Positions 23,230-34,994 of a stretch of 64,000 nucleotides of DNA are shown here, one piece after another. The DNA is from Buddleja alternifolia (Eukaryota > Streptophyta > Magnoliopsida > Lamiales > Scrophulariaceae). Below the pieces are notes generated by a model. The model searched no databases. It saw nothing but the letters and a program-made list of their open reading frames with translations, and had not been told where the DNA came from. Made by a program: the position numbers and the translations under genes. The stretch is from positions 29,666,199-29,730,198 of the forward strand of contig CM033405.1 of NCBI GenBank assembly GCA_019426215.1. The letters are read 5' to 3'. Numbering within the stretch: position 1 is the first letter of the stretch; each line of letters opens with the position of its first letter.

Positions 23230-24427
23230 TCCTCACCCTGGCTTTCCCTCCTCCCCGAATCATGCATTCTTAGCGTTCTTGTCAATCCCACGCCATATTC
23301 TACATTTTTATCAATCCCACAACATATCTATCTATTTACACAAAAAAATAAAAAAAAAACCGAAAAAAACATGAAATTATCATATAACAAATCCACAAAA
23401 GGGTGTTCAATAGTACATCATTAAACCTATATTTTGAATTCCTTACAAAACATGTAAAAAAAACACTTCAATTGAATGCGATATTTCCATTGTTTTTGTA
23501 CAAATTAAAGCCAATTGTCTTCTCGTTTGTAGGTTCTTGGATAGTCTCTTCACACCCAACAAGTCCGGTCATCCAACAAGTTTTTGGATCCAAACCAAAG
23601 AGGACCAGCTTCTTGGTTAAAACCAGTCTACTTTTTTCTGAAAAATAGAAATATAACTCAAAACCGAGAACTAAAATACATAGAGAAATTCAGAAATCAA
23701 AACAGAGTACATATACCCAGATTTCTATTTCATTCATTACTTCAAGTTTTCAAAGTAAATTTCCGATAATAAAGAATGCGTGAGAAATGGAATATATGAC
23801 TAAAAAGCTAACCTTTACAAAAAAATTGATCAATTGAAATAAGCAGAAATCCCCAAAAGCAGTAACAATCCTCAAACTGTTACCTCTTAGTACTCAAAAG
23901 TCCACCCCCTTAAATTTTAGCCTTCCTTTGCTTTCTCTTATTTCAATAAATAAAACACGACGATCACAAAATACATCCAAGAAAAATCACTAGCTACATG
24001 AAAAATTCTTACATATGTTTGCTACGCAAAAGGCCCTGAAAAATAGCAAGGAACATGTATTTGCCTACCTTGAACAAGTAGGAAACTCAACTTACTTGTA
24101 TTAATTATTTAATAGTTGAACATCGAAGACCATGAAGCAAGTCTATGCTAAAGCAAAATTGCTTCAACTATTGCTATGTGATGTAGGACAAGTAACTAAA
24201 AGATTAGAAAATCGAGATTAAACTAAAATTAAACTATGAAGTCTAGAGAAAATTGGAATACCAATTCAATTCATTCATGAAACAAGATTTTAGCTATTCT
24301 CAAGGAAATAAAATAAGGAAACTTAATCAACCAAATAATTCTTCAAATCTTCTAATAAAATTTTAATTATACCTTGACGATGTAGCTGGAAAGTGATTTG
24401 TTTGTCGTAGTTGCTGAAAAAAAGACA
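23230..24427. other. Non-coding interior of the CACTA candidate
   Basis: AT-rich DNA with no recognisable gene, downstream of the transposase gene on the minus strand. Confidence 0.5.
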
Positions 24428-26633
24428 TCATCTCTGTTGTGGATTTTTATTTTCAACCATTGCCCTTTGAGTAGCAACTAAGCCTTCTTTCAAATCATCA
24501 ATAATATTTTTTTGATTTTCTAACTGTTTGGAAAATACTAGGACTTGTTGCTCTGCTTTCTCAGCCCGTTCTTGAGCTATTCTAGCATTTCTCTTGGCCT
24601 CGTCCAACTCTTCTCGATAACTGCGGTCTGACAATGATGAACTGGGCTTTGGTCCAGCCCCTCTTCCATGAACATAACCCGATTTATCTCCCAAAATTTC
24701 AGCACAAATTTTCTCCTCATCCACCGGATTTTCACCCCCTGCTTGTCTTTCTCTTTTATACTCCAGCATTTTTCTCTACAATACAATAACACCTCCATTC
24801 AGTTATTATGAGCTAAGACTGGATAAACCCTTAAATTCACAAGGTCCAACAAAATAAAAAGAATTATTAGAATATGAAACTTAATATCCAAAACATTGCA
24901 TGTCTAGAATAGAGTGCAGCTTCTTTAGCTCAATGTCCAACATAAAAAAAAAAAAAAAAACAACACATTTTGCAACATAACATTAGCATAATGATCGCAA
25001 CAGAGTATATGATCATACCATTCCTGTTTTTCATTAATTGAATTTAAGCAAGTTACCTTCTACATTTTAACCCTATCTTACATATAAGCTTTATACCGAC
25101 AACTTTCTAGAGCTATATTACTAAATTGTACCATCTACAATGGTCAAGTCAAAGGACATTTTCATACAAATATACATATTATAGGGACAGACCTTCAAGC
25201 AAACTTAAGTTCATTTCTTGAATTATTTTTTCTATTTTTTTTATGTGCTAAATATAGAATTTGTCCAGCATTTACACCCCTTTCCTCCAACCAAGAGTCA
25301 ACTATCAGGGGCCAGAATCTTAAATCTTGGTTATGTTTCTTTAATCAGACACACACACATATCCACATTGAGCCATTCAATATATAGATTCACTTTCTAA
25401 ACAAACTATGCCAAAAACAGTTGCCTACTAACAATAAGAAAACTTACATGATTATCTTTTGCAATATCACTGACCCAAGAACCTTCATCAGACCCTTCCT
25501 CACATCTGCAATGAGTTAGTTTATACAATTCAATCGATCCCACATCGCATTTCTTCTCTTCCTACAAAAGATAAAAGAAGAACTATTAGAGTCATTCTTT
25601 ATGCAATTGACAAATCTTTATTGGTACTTACCCTTTCTCGGCAAATTCGGGCAAGTGATCTTGTACCAGCGATGTGTCGTGTGTCTTGGGCAGCCCGATT
25701 TTTTGTGTTTCGCTTACTAATTCTCTGCACCAAAGAATAAAAATATATGAAAAAGAGTTTGTTGTATGTAGCGTGTTTTATAAGTCAATGATTCTCCAGA
25801 TTGTTGCCAAGAGATTTGTACAACAACAATTACTTAGAATTGTACGTCAATAAATGAGTTGAAATACCTGATATTCTTCGGAGGAAAATAAGTGCAAAGA
25901 TATTTCCAATCATCTGCATCTATATGTTCTGGAGTGATACCTTGTAAGAAATATTTCTTATAAAGTTTGTGACGGTAGTTTCTATATTGCCTGTTCATTT
26001 GTGAAAAAACAACTTTATCGCAGCGAACATTTTCCCCAAAATTAAAAGATCCCTACATATCAGTAACCAGTTATTAATAGTGTAAACAAAACATAAAATA
26101 AATACAAATTAAGAATTAAATCGAAAAGGATAAAACATACTCTGAAATCTCTCACAAATCTAGCTTTTTGTCCTCATCAATTTTGGCCCATTTTGTCACT
26201 TTGAGTGGTGCAGATCTTCTTGCAAGACACCCTGATTGAGTGATGGCGTACTGACTATTTACGCCTACTATCCTATTAACCTCGTTCGGTATGTCAACTG
26301 TAAGCTTCTCATTTTCATTTTTCCTTCTAGATAGTGCCACATTACGAGTTCTTCCTCGTTTCTTTGTTCCTGCTCAATGATATTATTGTATTAATGCCCA
26401 CTTTGGTCATAGTATTTTGAGTACCAGTGGATTGAACTTTGGTGATTGGATAACTTACCATTACTAATAATGGTGCTGTGCGCAACAATCTGTTTATCTA
26501 CATCAAAATTATCTATGGTTCCAGACGTGCGAGTCTCATGCGGATGCAGATCAACACTACTACCTCTGAGTGATGAGGATGTCGCACTCTGTCCCACTGT
26601 GGCTCGTCTTCCACGTCTTCCAGGCCCTCTCAT
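24428..26633 (-). pseudogene. Plant Transposase_24 (Ptta/En/Spm) gene, multi-exon, with a frameshift
   Basis: Coding blocks run in order on the minus strand. About 26633-26455 gives a basic Ser/Thr-rich N-terminus (GPGRRGRRATVGQ). About 26340-26150 holds IPNEVNRIVGVNSQYA and CLARRSAPLKVTKWAKI. About 26053-25870 holds a CDKVVFSQMNRQYRNYRHKL region. About 25735-25632 holds KRNTKNRAAQDTRHIAGTRS and SLARI. About 25560-25450 holds ELYKLTHCR and GSWVSD. About 24775-24428 ends in a coiled coil (EELDEAKRNARIAQERAEKA) with a stop at 24428. This order is characteristic of the plant Transposase_24 family linked to En/Spm elements. At about 25880-25890 the reading frame shifts by one in a TTTT run, so this copy may be dead, or the base may be an assembly error. 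Exon ends are approximate. Confidence 0.65.
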
Positions 26634-28230
26634 CTGTAGTCAACAAAAACATATATGATAATTAGGACCACACACATAAAAGTCCTACCAAATCAAAGCA
26701 TGTTATATATCTGTTTCTCTTTATAAGCACTCAAGGTAGGTTTTGTCAGCCAAACACCGGTTGTATACTTTCTGAATTCCATAATGCAAGGGCCGGCTAG
26801 TGAAAGGCTGAAAATTGATCCATCTGCATGGGTGTCTATATGTGGAGACAATTCCACCGCAGGTATGTAATTGTTAATCTGTTTATTAGATTAAGATTAA
26901 GGTCTAAATCTCAGAATAATGACACCATGCCCCTATTAAAACAACAACAATCGCCCTAAAAGTTTCATAAAACAGAAAACAGTTAAAATTTGTGATTTTA
27001 ATCATATATTCACTTTCCTTAAGTTGATCTCGAAAAAGCATCAACGCCTTTTTAGCTATGATGTCATTCCTCTATAGAGATCCAATGAAATCTGTGTTGC
27101 AGCTAGAATAGCGGCACGGGTAGGTTGCTTTTTGAATTCAGTAGATGGAAGAGACTGTCAAATAGATAAGGAGGTCTTATTAGCTTGTTATGATGAATCA
27201 GTCAGCCCTCCATTCTTCCTTTCACATAATAGTGAAATCCCGGAGTTTTTGTTAAACTTGTTTTAGGGGATAAATTTTCTACCTTATGGTTTTCTACCTT
27301 ATGGTCTGAGAAGAGTTTCATTGATTCAGAGCATTAGTTATGCACATGAAGCATAGTTAGTATAACAGGTCAGCTAGAGATGCAATTAAGCAAAGCAAAG
27401 CCCAAAAATGACTGTCTTTGGTTTGGTTACAAACGAAAAATCTAGGCAAGCTTTGTGACTCTCAATTAATTGATTCCTAATGACGTTTGGAAATGGTCAT
27501 TTCTTTAACAAGCAAAGTTGAAAGCCAAAAACCATGCTCAGATGTAATTCGATATGCAATGCAGTCTGCTGTTACACGAGTTTATTGTAAAATCCAAACT
27601 CTGATAGTTACTAAAGGAAAAACTTGAACAAATAGTGGACTGAACCAATCTTTAAAGGGATAGCTAGAGTTATCTAATGCAGCTACAAATATTGCTTACT
27701 ATTCGTAGAAGTAAAGGATTTTGATGTCAAATTCCAAGATTGCAGAGTGAGCAGTAGACTGATCAAGAAGAGAACACACATCTAGAAGCAATATGTAAGT
27801 GATAAACAAGAACAAAACTGGCTCACTCCACTGGACCCTGAGATTCTATTGTCCCATGACATGTCTAACTCACACACACATGAACTACTTCTCCTTGCAG
27901 GACATATCAATATTATAAAATAATATGCAAAAATAATAGAAGTCAACCACCCCACCCCACCCACCCACCCCCACCCAACCACCACCCACCACACACACAA
28001 GCATACTATTTGGCATGTAACTTGGTAATTCTATGCCAGACCGTATCTCAAATTGTAAGAGTGTGTCTTCTGTGTCAAATATACTTTCCCTAAATGATGT
28101 GTAAGAACCACACAATACCAACATTGACGTATTGTACGAAAAATTAGACATAAGGCCACTGGACTTGGGCTAGCATAGGATTTTTCCCATACGTTTAGTG
28201 GAAGAGAACATTATGTTCCAAATAACAAAA
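26634..28230. other. Upstream part of the CACTA candidate
   Basis: No coding region seen. It contains a C-rich run at 27949-27992 (potential G-quadruplex on the minus strand) followed by a short CA repeat. Confidence 0.5.
27949..27992 (-). other. C-rich tract, potential G-quadruplex on the minus strand
   Basis: More than six runs of three to five C are separated by single A residues, so the complementary strand meets the standard G4 pattern several times over. Confidence 0.5.
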
Positions 28231-28243
28231 GCATTCTTGTAGT

Positions 28244-29102
28244 GATAAGCAAGGAATGCACGCCCCGGGGCTTTGTATGTATTTACGGAAAAATCTATAT
28301 TAGACCGAGTCCAATGGTACTATGTCTATATCTTTACACGGTGAGTATATTGTGTGTTGTATCCCACACATACCTTGTGTGGCGAGATACACACAGATTT
28401 CACACTCGGACCAATAGAATCGGTAAATACCCCTACTTTACAAGCAAAAAAGTCAGAGTTGAAATTCTGTTCATAAAAAAAATTTTCCCAAAAAGGTTTT
28501 CCAAAAAATTTCATTCCATGCTACTCATTAAATGTTTGGCTCACAACAATTTATGAATCCTTCAACCAAAAAAATGAATTAACTCCAATAACACATAAAG
28601 AATCGATCACAGCTAATCTATACCTATTTATGAATTCAATTCACGGAATCTCCAAAGAGTTTCCCTAACTCCTCAGTTCATTATTTGACATGATTTTTAG
28701 AGATTGTAATTTATTTATTTTGGTTCAAAGATTGTAATTAAATCACAAATTATACGATTTTCCTATATGAATCTAACTTTCCGTTCCACATTATAATTTC
28801 ACATAATCCCCAAAGATTTACCATAATTCCCCTCCCAATTCATAGCTATTTAACACAACCTTTTGCTTTAAGATCAACAAAACTAGCTTCTAACTGTTCC
28901 GCAAGTCTACTTTAATTTATAGGTTAGTATTGCAATAATATTTCTTATAGCACTATTTAGACATGAAATAATTATTATTTTCAAATCCACTTATATGTTG
29001 TATTTATATATATGAATCATTAATATATGCAGGAACATTCAACATGGGGATAGTTAATGGGGTTGGCAAAAGCATTCTCTCCCTTATGATCTTGCAGGAG
29101 TT
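28244..29102. other. Intergenic, no gene seen
   Basis: AT-rich. An imperfect inverted repeat pairs GACCGAGTCCAATGGTAC (~28301) with the complement of CACTCGGACCAATAGAATC (~28403). It may be a small MITE but is not resolved. Confidence 0.4.
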
Positions 29103-29558
29103 GAGGGAGATGAAGCACTAATCAACTCAATGTGCTCGATCACAGACGATCCCGGTGTTTGTAAGTATTGTTTGAAATCGAACCCACGAGCCAATCAACA
29201 AGACCTAAGAGGTCTTGCAGGGACATCAATCAATTGTGCTTATATCCAAACTTTGTATGTAGGCAAATTACAGCCGATTATTCATTGAAATCAACTGGAG
29301 TGATTCAAGAAAAAATGCGCCATTGTTTGCCTACATTTGGTCGATGAGTAATAATATAATTGTTGCGCTTCAGAGCTGGAGAGTTAATAAGTATTCAGAT
29401 GCTATCGCGCAGCTAGAGCGTGGCGGGGTCGACTTCGAACAATGTACGGTCAAGCTGTTGGATTCAAACAGCCACCAGAACTACTTCGTAATTTCATAAA
29501 TATGAGGGCGCTTATTGAGATTGCGCAAGATATTCTCGAAAACTTGTTCTTAGTGTAG
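29103..29558 (+). pseudogene. Invertase/pectin methylesterase inhibitor-like pseudogene
   Basis: Three reading-frame blocks follow each other. The first has INSMCSITDDPGVCKYCLKS and NPRANQQDLRGLAG, matching the N-terminal Cys pair of the PMEI/invertase-inhibitor domain. The second (from about 29262) has YSDAIAQLERGGVDFEQC, the third conserved Cys region, and stops at 29497. The third has a helix ending IEIAQDILENLF and a stop at 29556. The intact family is ~170-200 residues with a signal peptide and four conserved Cys. Here the frame changes at least twice, and a Met-initiated leader just upstream (29044) is in yet another frame, so the copy is degenerate. PMEI-domain proteins inhibit cell-wall invertase or pectin methylesterase. 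Confidence 0.6.
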
Positions 29559-29634
29559 ACTTTATCTTGATCTATATGTTACACATTGGGTATCGTATAA
29601 TTTATTATTTTTCTCCGTTATTATTTATGGTGCA

Positions 29635-29832
29635 TATAACCCCGGGGTGTGGTGGAGTGGAAAAAACTCCTCCTCTCTTAACCAAGTGGCGAGGGTTCGA
29701 TCCTCGATCTTGGGTATGGAGAGCTATTGAAAACTCTGGGCCAGCTGTCCCCCCCTTCGAGGTGTCTCCAATCAGCAAGGGGATTAGTCACTGCGGTCGG
29801 CGGTGGAAACCCTGGTGAAAAATAAAATAAAA
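29635..29832 (+). mobile_element. SINE (family 1), plus orientation
   Basis: It has an A-box-like GGTGTGGTGGAGTGG, a B-box GGTTCGATCC at about 29695-29704, and an A-rich 3' tail after GGAAACCCTGGTG. An 8-bp direct repeat, ATGGTGCA, flanks it (29627-29634 and 29833-29840). The GGGTTCGATCC B-box is a near-perfect tRNA-type internal promoter. The 3' phrase GGAAACCC is shared with the SINEs at 7838 and 53236. Confidence 0.78.
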
Positions 29833-29893
29833 ATGGTGCACATTTGCATTTTCAAGTTGATATAAATTAAGCTAATTAATTAGTCTATTATAG

Positions 29894-30525
29894 GGAAATT
29901 GCATTTTTCATACATTGAAAGACCCTCTACGATTTCTTCATATAAAAAGTATCACATTGATAATTTTGGTACCTTTGGTAAGAATTTGGCAATTTGAGTA
30001 AAAATTCTCCAAAAATTCAATTGATCGGAAAATATTATTTGACGGGAAAAAATGACTTGAATTTGAGGGGTTTTTTTTTTCCGATTTAGCGGATAAATTA
30101 TCCTTCAATTTGGGAATTTTTGCATGTAGAAGGAAAATTGACTTTTGATTTGGAATTTTAGCCCAAATTCTTTTGATAGTTATGTTAATTTGTTCCACAT
30201 TTCGAAAATTTTAAATTAAAGATTTTTTAACGAAGTTATTTTTCCTTTTATTTAGAATAAAAAAAATTTTACATATATAAATAATATAATTATAAATAAT
30301 TTAATTAAAAAAATTTAAAGGAGTTGGGGATAATGTTGATTTTTCCCTTCATTCCCTCTAAATTTGGTGCCACATAGTCCTCTTTCGGTCAATTTTGAAT
30401 TTCTCGCAAAATTTGTATTCTAATTGCCAAATTTCTCGCCCGAGTGCTCCAAAATTGCCAACGTGACACTTCTTTATATGAAAAAAAAGGTATAGGGTCC
30501 TTTAGTGTACTAAAAATGCAATTTT
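29894..30525. mobile_element. Long-TIR element, Mutator-like candidate (copy 2)
   Basis: Left arm GGGAAATTGCATTTTTCATA and reverse-complemented right arm GGGAAAATTGCATTTTTAGT continue as matching arms with GACCCTCTACG / GACCCTATACC, TTCATATAAA, TATCACATTGATAATTTTGG / TGTCACGTTGGCAATTTTGG. The arms exceed 90 bases. It is related to the element at 11537-12757. The flanks GTCTATTATA and GTATGTTCTA agree at 7 of 10, consistent with an old duplication. Confidence 0.7.
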
Positions 30526-30942
30526 CCCGTATGTTCTATGTAGGAAAGTTGGATTCTAGGAAAGATTTTGAAAAAATATATATTTTTTTACTGCAGCAAC
30601 AACATTTAGAAGAAAACTTCTCATAGTCTCATACTAGTCGCGATGACACACTCGATGCATATGTAACTAAATAAAATCTTGATTTATTAAAAAAGTTGTA
30701 TCTTAATTCATATAAAATCAATAGAATATAGAACTTCGGGTCAAGTAAGAAATTTTGTCATTTATATTCTAATATTGCTTTAATCTCTCCGTCACTTGAG
30801 TATATATTAAAATTACGAATCAGTCTTCATTAACATAATGAAAAAGTGAAGCTTTTGTAAGATGTATTGTTCTACTTAGTAATCAATATCTATTTTTAAT
30901 AACAAAGAAGAAGAATCACAAAATTTAAAGAAATTTATCAGG

Positions 30943-31955
30943 TATACATAATCATATACTTAATTTGTTGGACTCATTACAAAACTGATCGTAATTGTCT
31001 CATCATCTTACAAATAACCTATTAAAATCATGAAATGCAAACAATGAAATTACATGGGCGGCGCCTAGCTAATGAACAAAAATTTCCTATGATGAAGCAA
31101 AGTTAGCTTAACATTGATTGCAATTCAACAATACTTTTGTATATGTTTATTCACCTGCAAACTTAACTACGATATTATAAGTACTTAATGCTTTACTCAA
31201 TATAAAACATTTATGTGCAAAACACATGCACTTTTCTCGTACTTATATTTATTGAATGTCCTATACCATGTATAATGATCTTAATTACATTTAATCGAGA
31301 ATTCTAGATCTAAAAACATTTTTAGCATTCATCATGGAGATAATTTTTTTCATATTTTGTTTAATATATTTTTACTGTTCTTATAACCACTTAGTTGTAG
31401 AGAGCTTTAATCGGCTATGAGAGTAGAAGATATTAAAGAGTACTGTCCAGTATCTTTTTTGAAAAAAAAATATTAAATTAAGATGGTTGCATCAATTTAT
31501 ATTTTCGAAAAAACATGTCGATTTGATCGTTAACTACAAAATGTCCCTCTTTGTCTTTTTTCTCTTCACATTTTGTCACATGGAAATTTGGTTTTGCTTA
31601 TGATTTACGTTTTATTACAAGTTGAAATTTGTACTTCATTAGTGTAATTCTTTATCTCGTTAATTATGCAATATCATTGGTTTTGTGTGCATCCCATTGA
31701 AGCAAAGAAATTTGCTAATTTAAGTATGGCGGAAATAAGCTGAAGCTTGTAAAAATATATGAGCCGAGTTTGAGCTAAACCCCCCCACCCCCCCCAAAAA
31801 AAAAAAGTAATCTAAGTTGAGTTTGAGCCTATGGTCAATAAATTCTATGCAATCTGAGCTTGAGCGAATTGGAGTTCGGCTCATTAATCCTGATTGTCAG
31901 GCCTATATCTAGCCCCCAATTTTGAAAATTGAAAAAAAAATGACAAAATTGTAAC
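30943..31955 (+). repeat. Direct repeat unit A (about 1 kb)
   Basis: It begins TATACATAATCATATACTTA and is colinear with unit B at 33888-34994, continuing past the retrotransposon into 48497-48550 (ATCTAG..CCCAATTTT..GAAAATTGAAAA). It lacks the hairpin MITE and the retrotransposon found in unit B, so it preserves both empty sites. It has no coding content. Confidence 0.75.
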
Positions 31956-32383
31956 ATTTGATTTGTTTTAGAATTGGTGGTTCATTCTTCCTTTGGAAAA
32001 AGTATACCCATGTTGATATTGCCCACATTGTGGTTGGTGGAATTTTATTCTTAGCTTTCTTTGCCACTCTCGTGATGTTGTGGACTATTTTGCTGGTGCA
32101 TGACATGTATTCTGCTGGTGGTCATGCTTGAGCTGAGCACTTGTGGTGCCAACATTTTATACATGACGAGGCACGATGAGGAGACGTGGTTCAGTGCTTT
32201 CAGAGGCGTGATTTTTGTGGTCATGCCTCACACTTCCGTGATTGTTGTGAGCGTCCTATTGATTGCCAAATAAGACCAATTCTATTACATGCTACTGGTG
32301 CATGACATGTAGGCTAGCTACTTATTATGACCTACGACTTCTGAGCAGCAACTCCACAGCAAAAAACTAGTAAGCTAATACCT
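31956..32383. other. Intergenic with a short direct repeat
   Basis: The phrase CTGGTGCATGACATGTA occurs at about 32093-32109 and again at about 32296-32312, some 200 bases apart. No gene is seen. Confidence 0.4.
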
Positions 32384-33885
32384 TGTTAGGGATTATACCC
32401 TAAAAATCCAATTGTATGATGCATTTATTATTGATTTATGAAATTGTTCTTTTACAAGTTATGAGCATACTTAAAATTATACTATAAGATAGATGTAGTC
32501 CATAATTACATATGATAATCCAAATGGAAGTGTTGTTCCATAGGAAAAGACTTGGATTATTTTTTCATATGTGATTATAAATGGGTTGTAGTCGGTGATA
32601 AAAATGGGCGTCTTATCTGCTAAAGACTACAATATACTATATTTGATGATTTGTCTTAATCATGGGAATAGGGATTCCAAATGTATAGTATATTGTGTAA
32701 ATCAATGAGATTGAAACACTGAACCGGACCAATCAAATTATTTATTTTGACTACTATCGAAAATAAATATTTTGAACAATAACTCTTAATCCTATGATTC
32801 TCGTGGACTAATGCATCTAGTGCACATTGCTTTGATGTATTTAGAAGTGAGGTCTTCGGTGACCAATATACTTTATACATTGGGTAATGACATAAAATGT
32901 GATTGGAAAGGACATTCATATGGAATCTATAATCTCCATGAGAGATAAGATATATCCCCTATAATGGATTTGCAATGTTCAACTTTTCTAAAAACTTTGG
33001 CCAAGTGTTTCAAGTGAAGTGTCACTGAAATTATATGAAAAGTAGTTTTTCATTTGGAAAGTTGATAAGAAGCAAATAGAGCATTATATGATAAGATGTG
33101 AGAAATAAAATAATAGTAGTCTTAATTTTATTTCTTCACGGATATTTCAATAGAGGAGTTAATGAAATATTTCTTTACGAAAGAATGAGAACTCAAGAAT
33201 AAATTGAAATTAATTTTAGAGTGCAATAATATTTATTTAGTGGAATTCAATATTATTAAGTAGTATTAAAATTATCATGTGATGATGATTTGATTTAATC
33301 TACTTGGAGCTAAAATTAATTTTTCCCTAAGGTCCCTTTGCAAACATCAAATTGAAACTCTATGAATAAATACTAAAGTATCCATTAGATGGATAAGTTT
33401 GAACTTAGATGAAAAATTAATGTGGGAAATATGTTTGGAAAAAGATATTTAATTAAATAATGATTTAATTAAAAAGGAAAACAAATTTAAAAAAAAAATT
33501 TTTTGAAAAGTGAACAGTAACGCGTGTACTGTTCACGAAAGTTGGTGGCAGCCGAAAGTTTTTGTTTTTTCTCTTTTCACCCACTTTGTTTTCTTTTTCT
33601 TTCTTTAGCACCCCACATTGTTTTTTCTTTAATCCTCTTCATTCCTTTTTCACACTATATAAGGGATGTCATTTGGAAGTTCAAATGCATAACACAAAAC
33701 AAAAACGAAAGCAAGTAGTTCTTGTATATTTTTACGAGAGCAAGCTAGCTTTTAATAAACCATAACCATTATTTCGCGCTTGAATTAGTTTCAAGGATAT
33801 CAGAGAAACAAGGCATTAATAAACTCGTTTATCACAGTTTATGAAAAGCAAAGGATCTTTAGAAAACTTTTTTACTCTAAGTTCA
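32384..33885 (+). mobile_element. Copia-like solo LTR
   Basis: The segment starts TGTTAGGGATTATACCCTAA, a common beginning of plant copia LTRs, and ends CTAAGTTCA just before unit B. It includes a TATA-like CTATATAAGGG near 33655-33665 followed by a leader-like stretch. No internal gag-pol or second LTR is present and no target duplication could be matched, so the exact ends are uncertain. Confidence 0.4.
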
Positions 33886-33887
33886 AG

Positions 33888-34994
33888 TATACATAATCAT
33901 ATACTTAATTTGTTGGACTCATTTAAAAAATGATCGTAATTGTCTCACCATCCTACAAATAACCTATTAAAATCATGACATGCAAACAATGGAAGTACAC
34001 TAGTGAACAAAAAATTTCCTATGATGAAGCAAACTTAGCTTAACATTCATTGCAATTCAACAATACTTTTTTATATGTTCATTCACGTGCAAAACTTTAC
34101 TACGAGATAATAAGTACTTAATCATTTAATCAATATCTGCATTCATGTGCAAAACACATGCACTTTTCTAGTACTTATATTTATTGAATGTCCCATACCA
34201 TGTGTAATTGATTTTAATTAGATTTAATCAAGAATTCTAGATCTAAAAACATTATTAGCGTTCATTCATGGAGATAATTTTTTTCATATTTTGTTTAAAA
34301 TATATTTTTACTATTCTTATAACCACTTAGTTGTATAAAGCTTTTAATAGGCTATGAGAGTGGAAGATATTAAAGTGTGGGCCATTCTATGCCACACCGG
34401 TACCAATGGTCCCGGTGTGGCATACACCATTGGATCCCTCAATAGGGGGGGCATTTACTAAAATACCCCCCGATCCAATGGTGTATGCCACACCGGGACC
34501 ATTGGTATCGGTGTGGCATAGAATTTTCCTTAAAGTGTAGTGTCCTATATTTTTTTTGAAAAAAAATATTAAATTAAGATGGTTGCATCAATATATATTT
34601 TCAAAAAAACATGTCGATTTGGTCTTTAACTACAAAATGTCCCTCCTCGTCTTTTTCTTCTTCACATTTTGTTGCATGGATAATAGGCTTTTTGCTTAAT
34701 AATTTATGTTTTATTACAAGTTTGAATTTATACTTCATTAGTGTAATTATTTAAGTCATTAATTATGCAAAATCATTGTTATTTTGTATGCATCTCATTG
34801 AAGCAAAGAAAATTTACTAATTTAAGTATGGTGGAAATAATCTGAAGCTCGTAAAAATGCATGAGCCGAGTTTGAGCTAAACCAAAATAAAAATAAAAAA
34901 TAGTAATATGAGCTGAGTTTGAGCTATTGGTCAATTGCAATCTGAGCTTGAGCAAGCTGAAGTTCGGTTCATTAAGCCCAATTGTTAGGCCTAC
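33888..34994 (+). repeat. Direct repeat unit B (about 1 kb)
   Basis: The second copy of the 30943-31955 segment. It carries a 151-bp hairpin MITE (34379-34529) and is split by the large LTR retrotransposon, after which it resumes at 48497. Confidence 0.75.
34379..34529. mobile_element. 151-bp hairpin MITE with 9-bp target duplication
   Basis: The ends are near-perfect inverted repeats around a short loop: ATTCTATGCCACACCGG.ACC and its complement, including GTGTGGCATACACCATTGGATC. TTAAAGTGT is duplicated at 34370-34378 and 34530-34538. Unit A at ~31433 has the unfilled sequence. A 9-bp duplication indicates Mutator-type mobilisation. Confidence 0.82.

Larger units (their letters stand above)
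22830..28243 (-). mobile_element. Candidate CACTA (En/Spm) element
   Basis: The right end reads GCATTCTTGTAGTG (reverse complement CACTACAAGAATGC), a classic CACTA terminus. The left end reads CACTACACAATAGC. Between them is a Transposase_24 gene on the minus strand (24428-26633), and near the left end a cluster of TTGTCACTAA / TTAGTGACAA motifs typical of CACTA subterminal repeats. The flanking trinucleotides (TGG and ATA) do not match, so the pairing of these two ends is uncertain. One end may belong to another copy. Confidence 0.45.

Noticed and set aside
29690..29710. A tRNA gene suggested by GGTTCGATCC
   Set aside because: There is no cloverleaf or acceptor stem. The surrounding direct repeat and A tail show a SINE.
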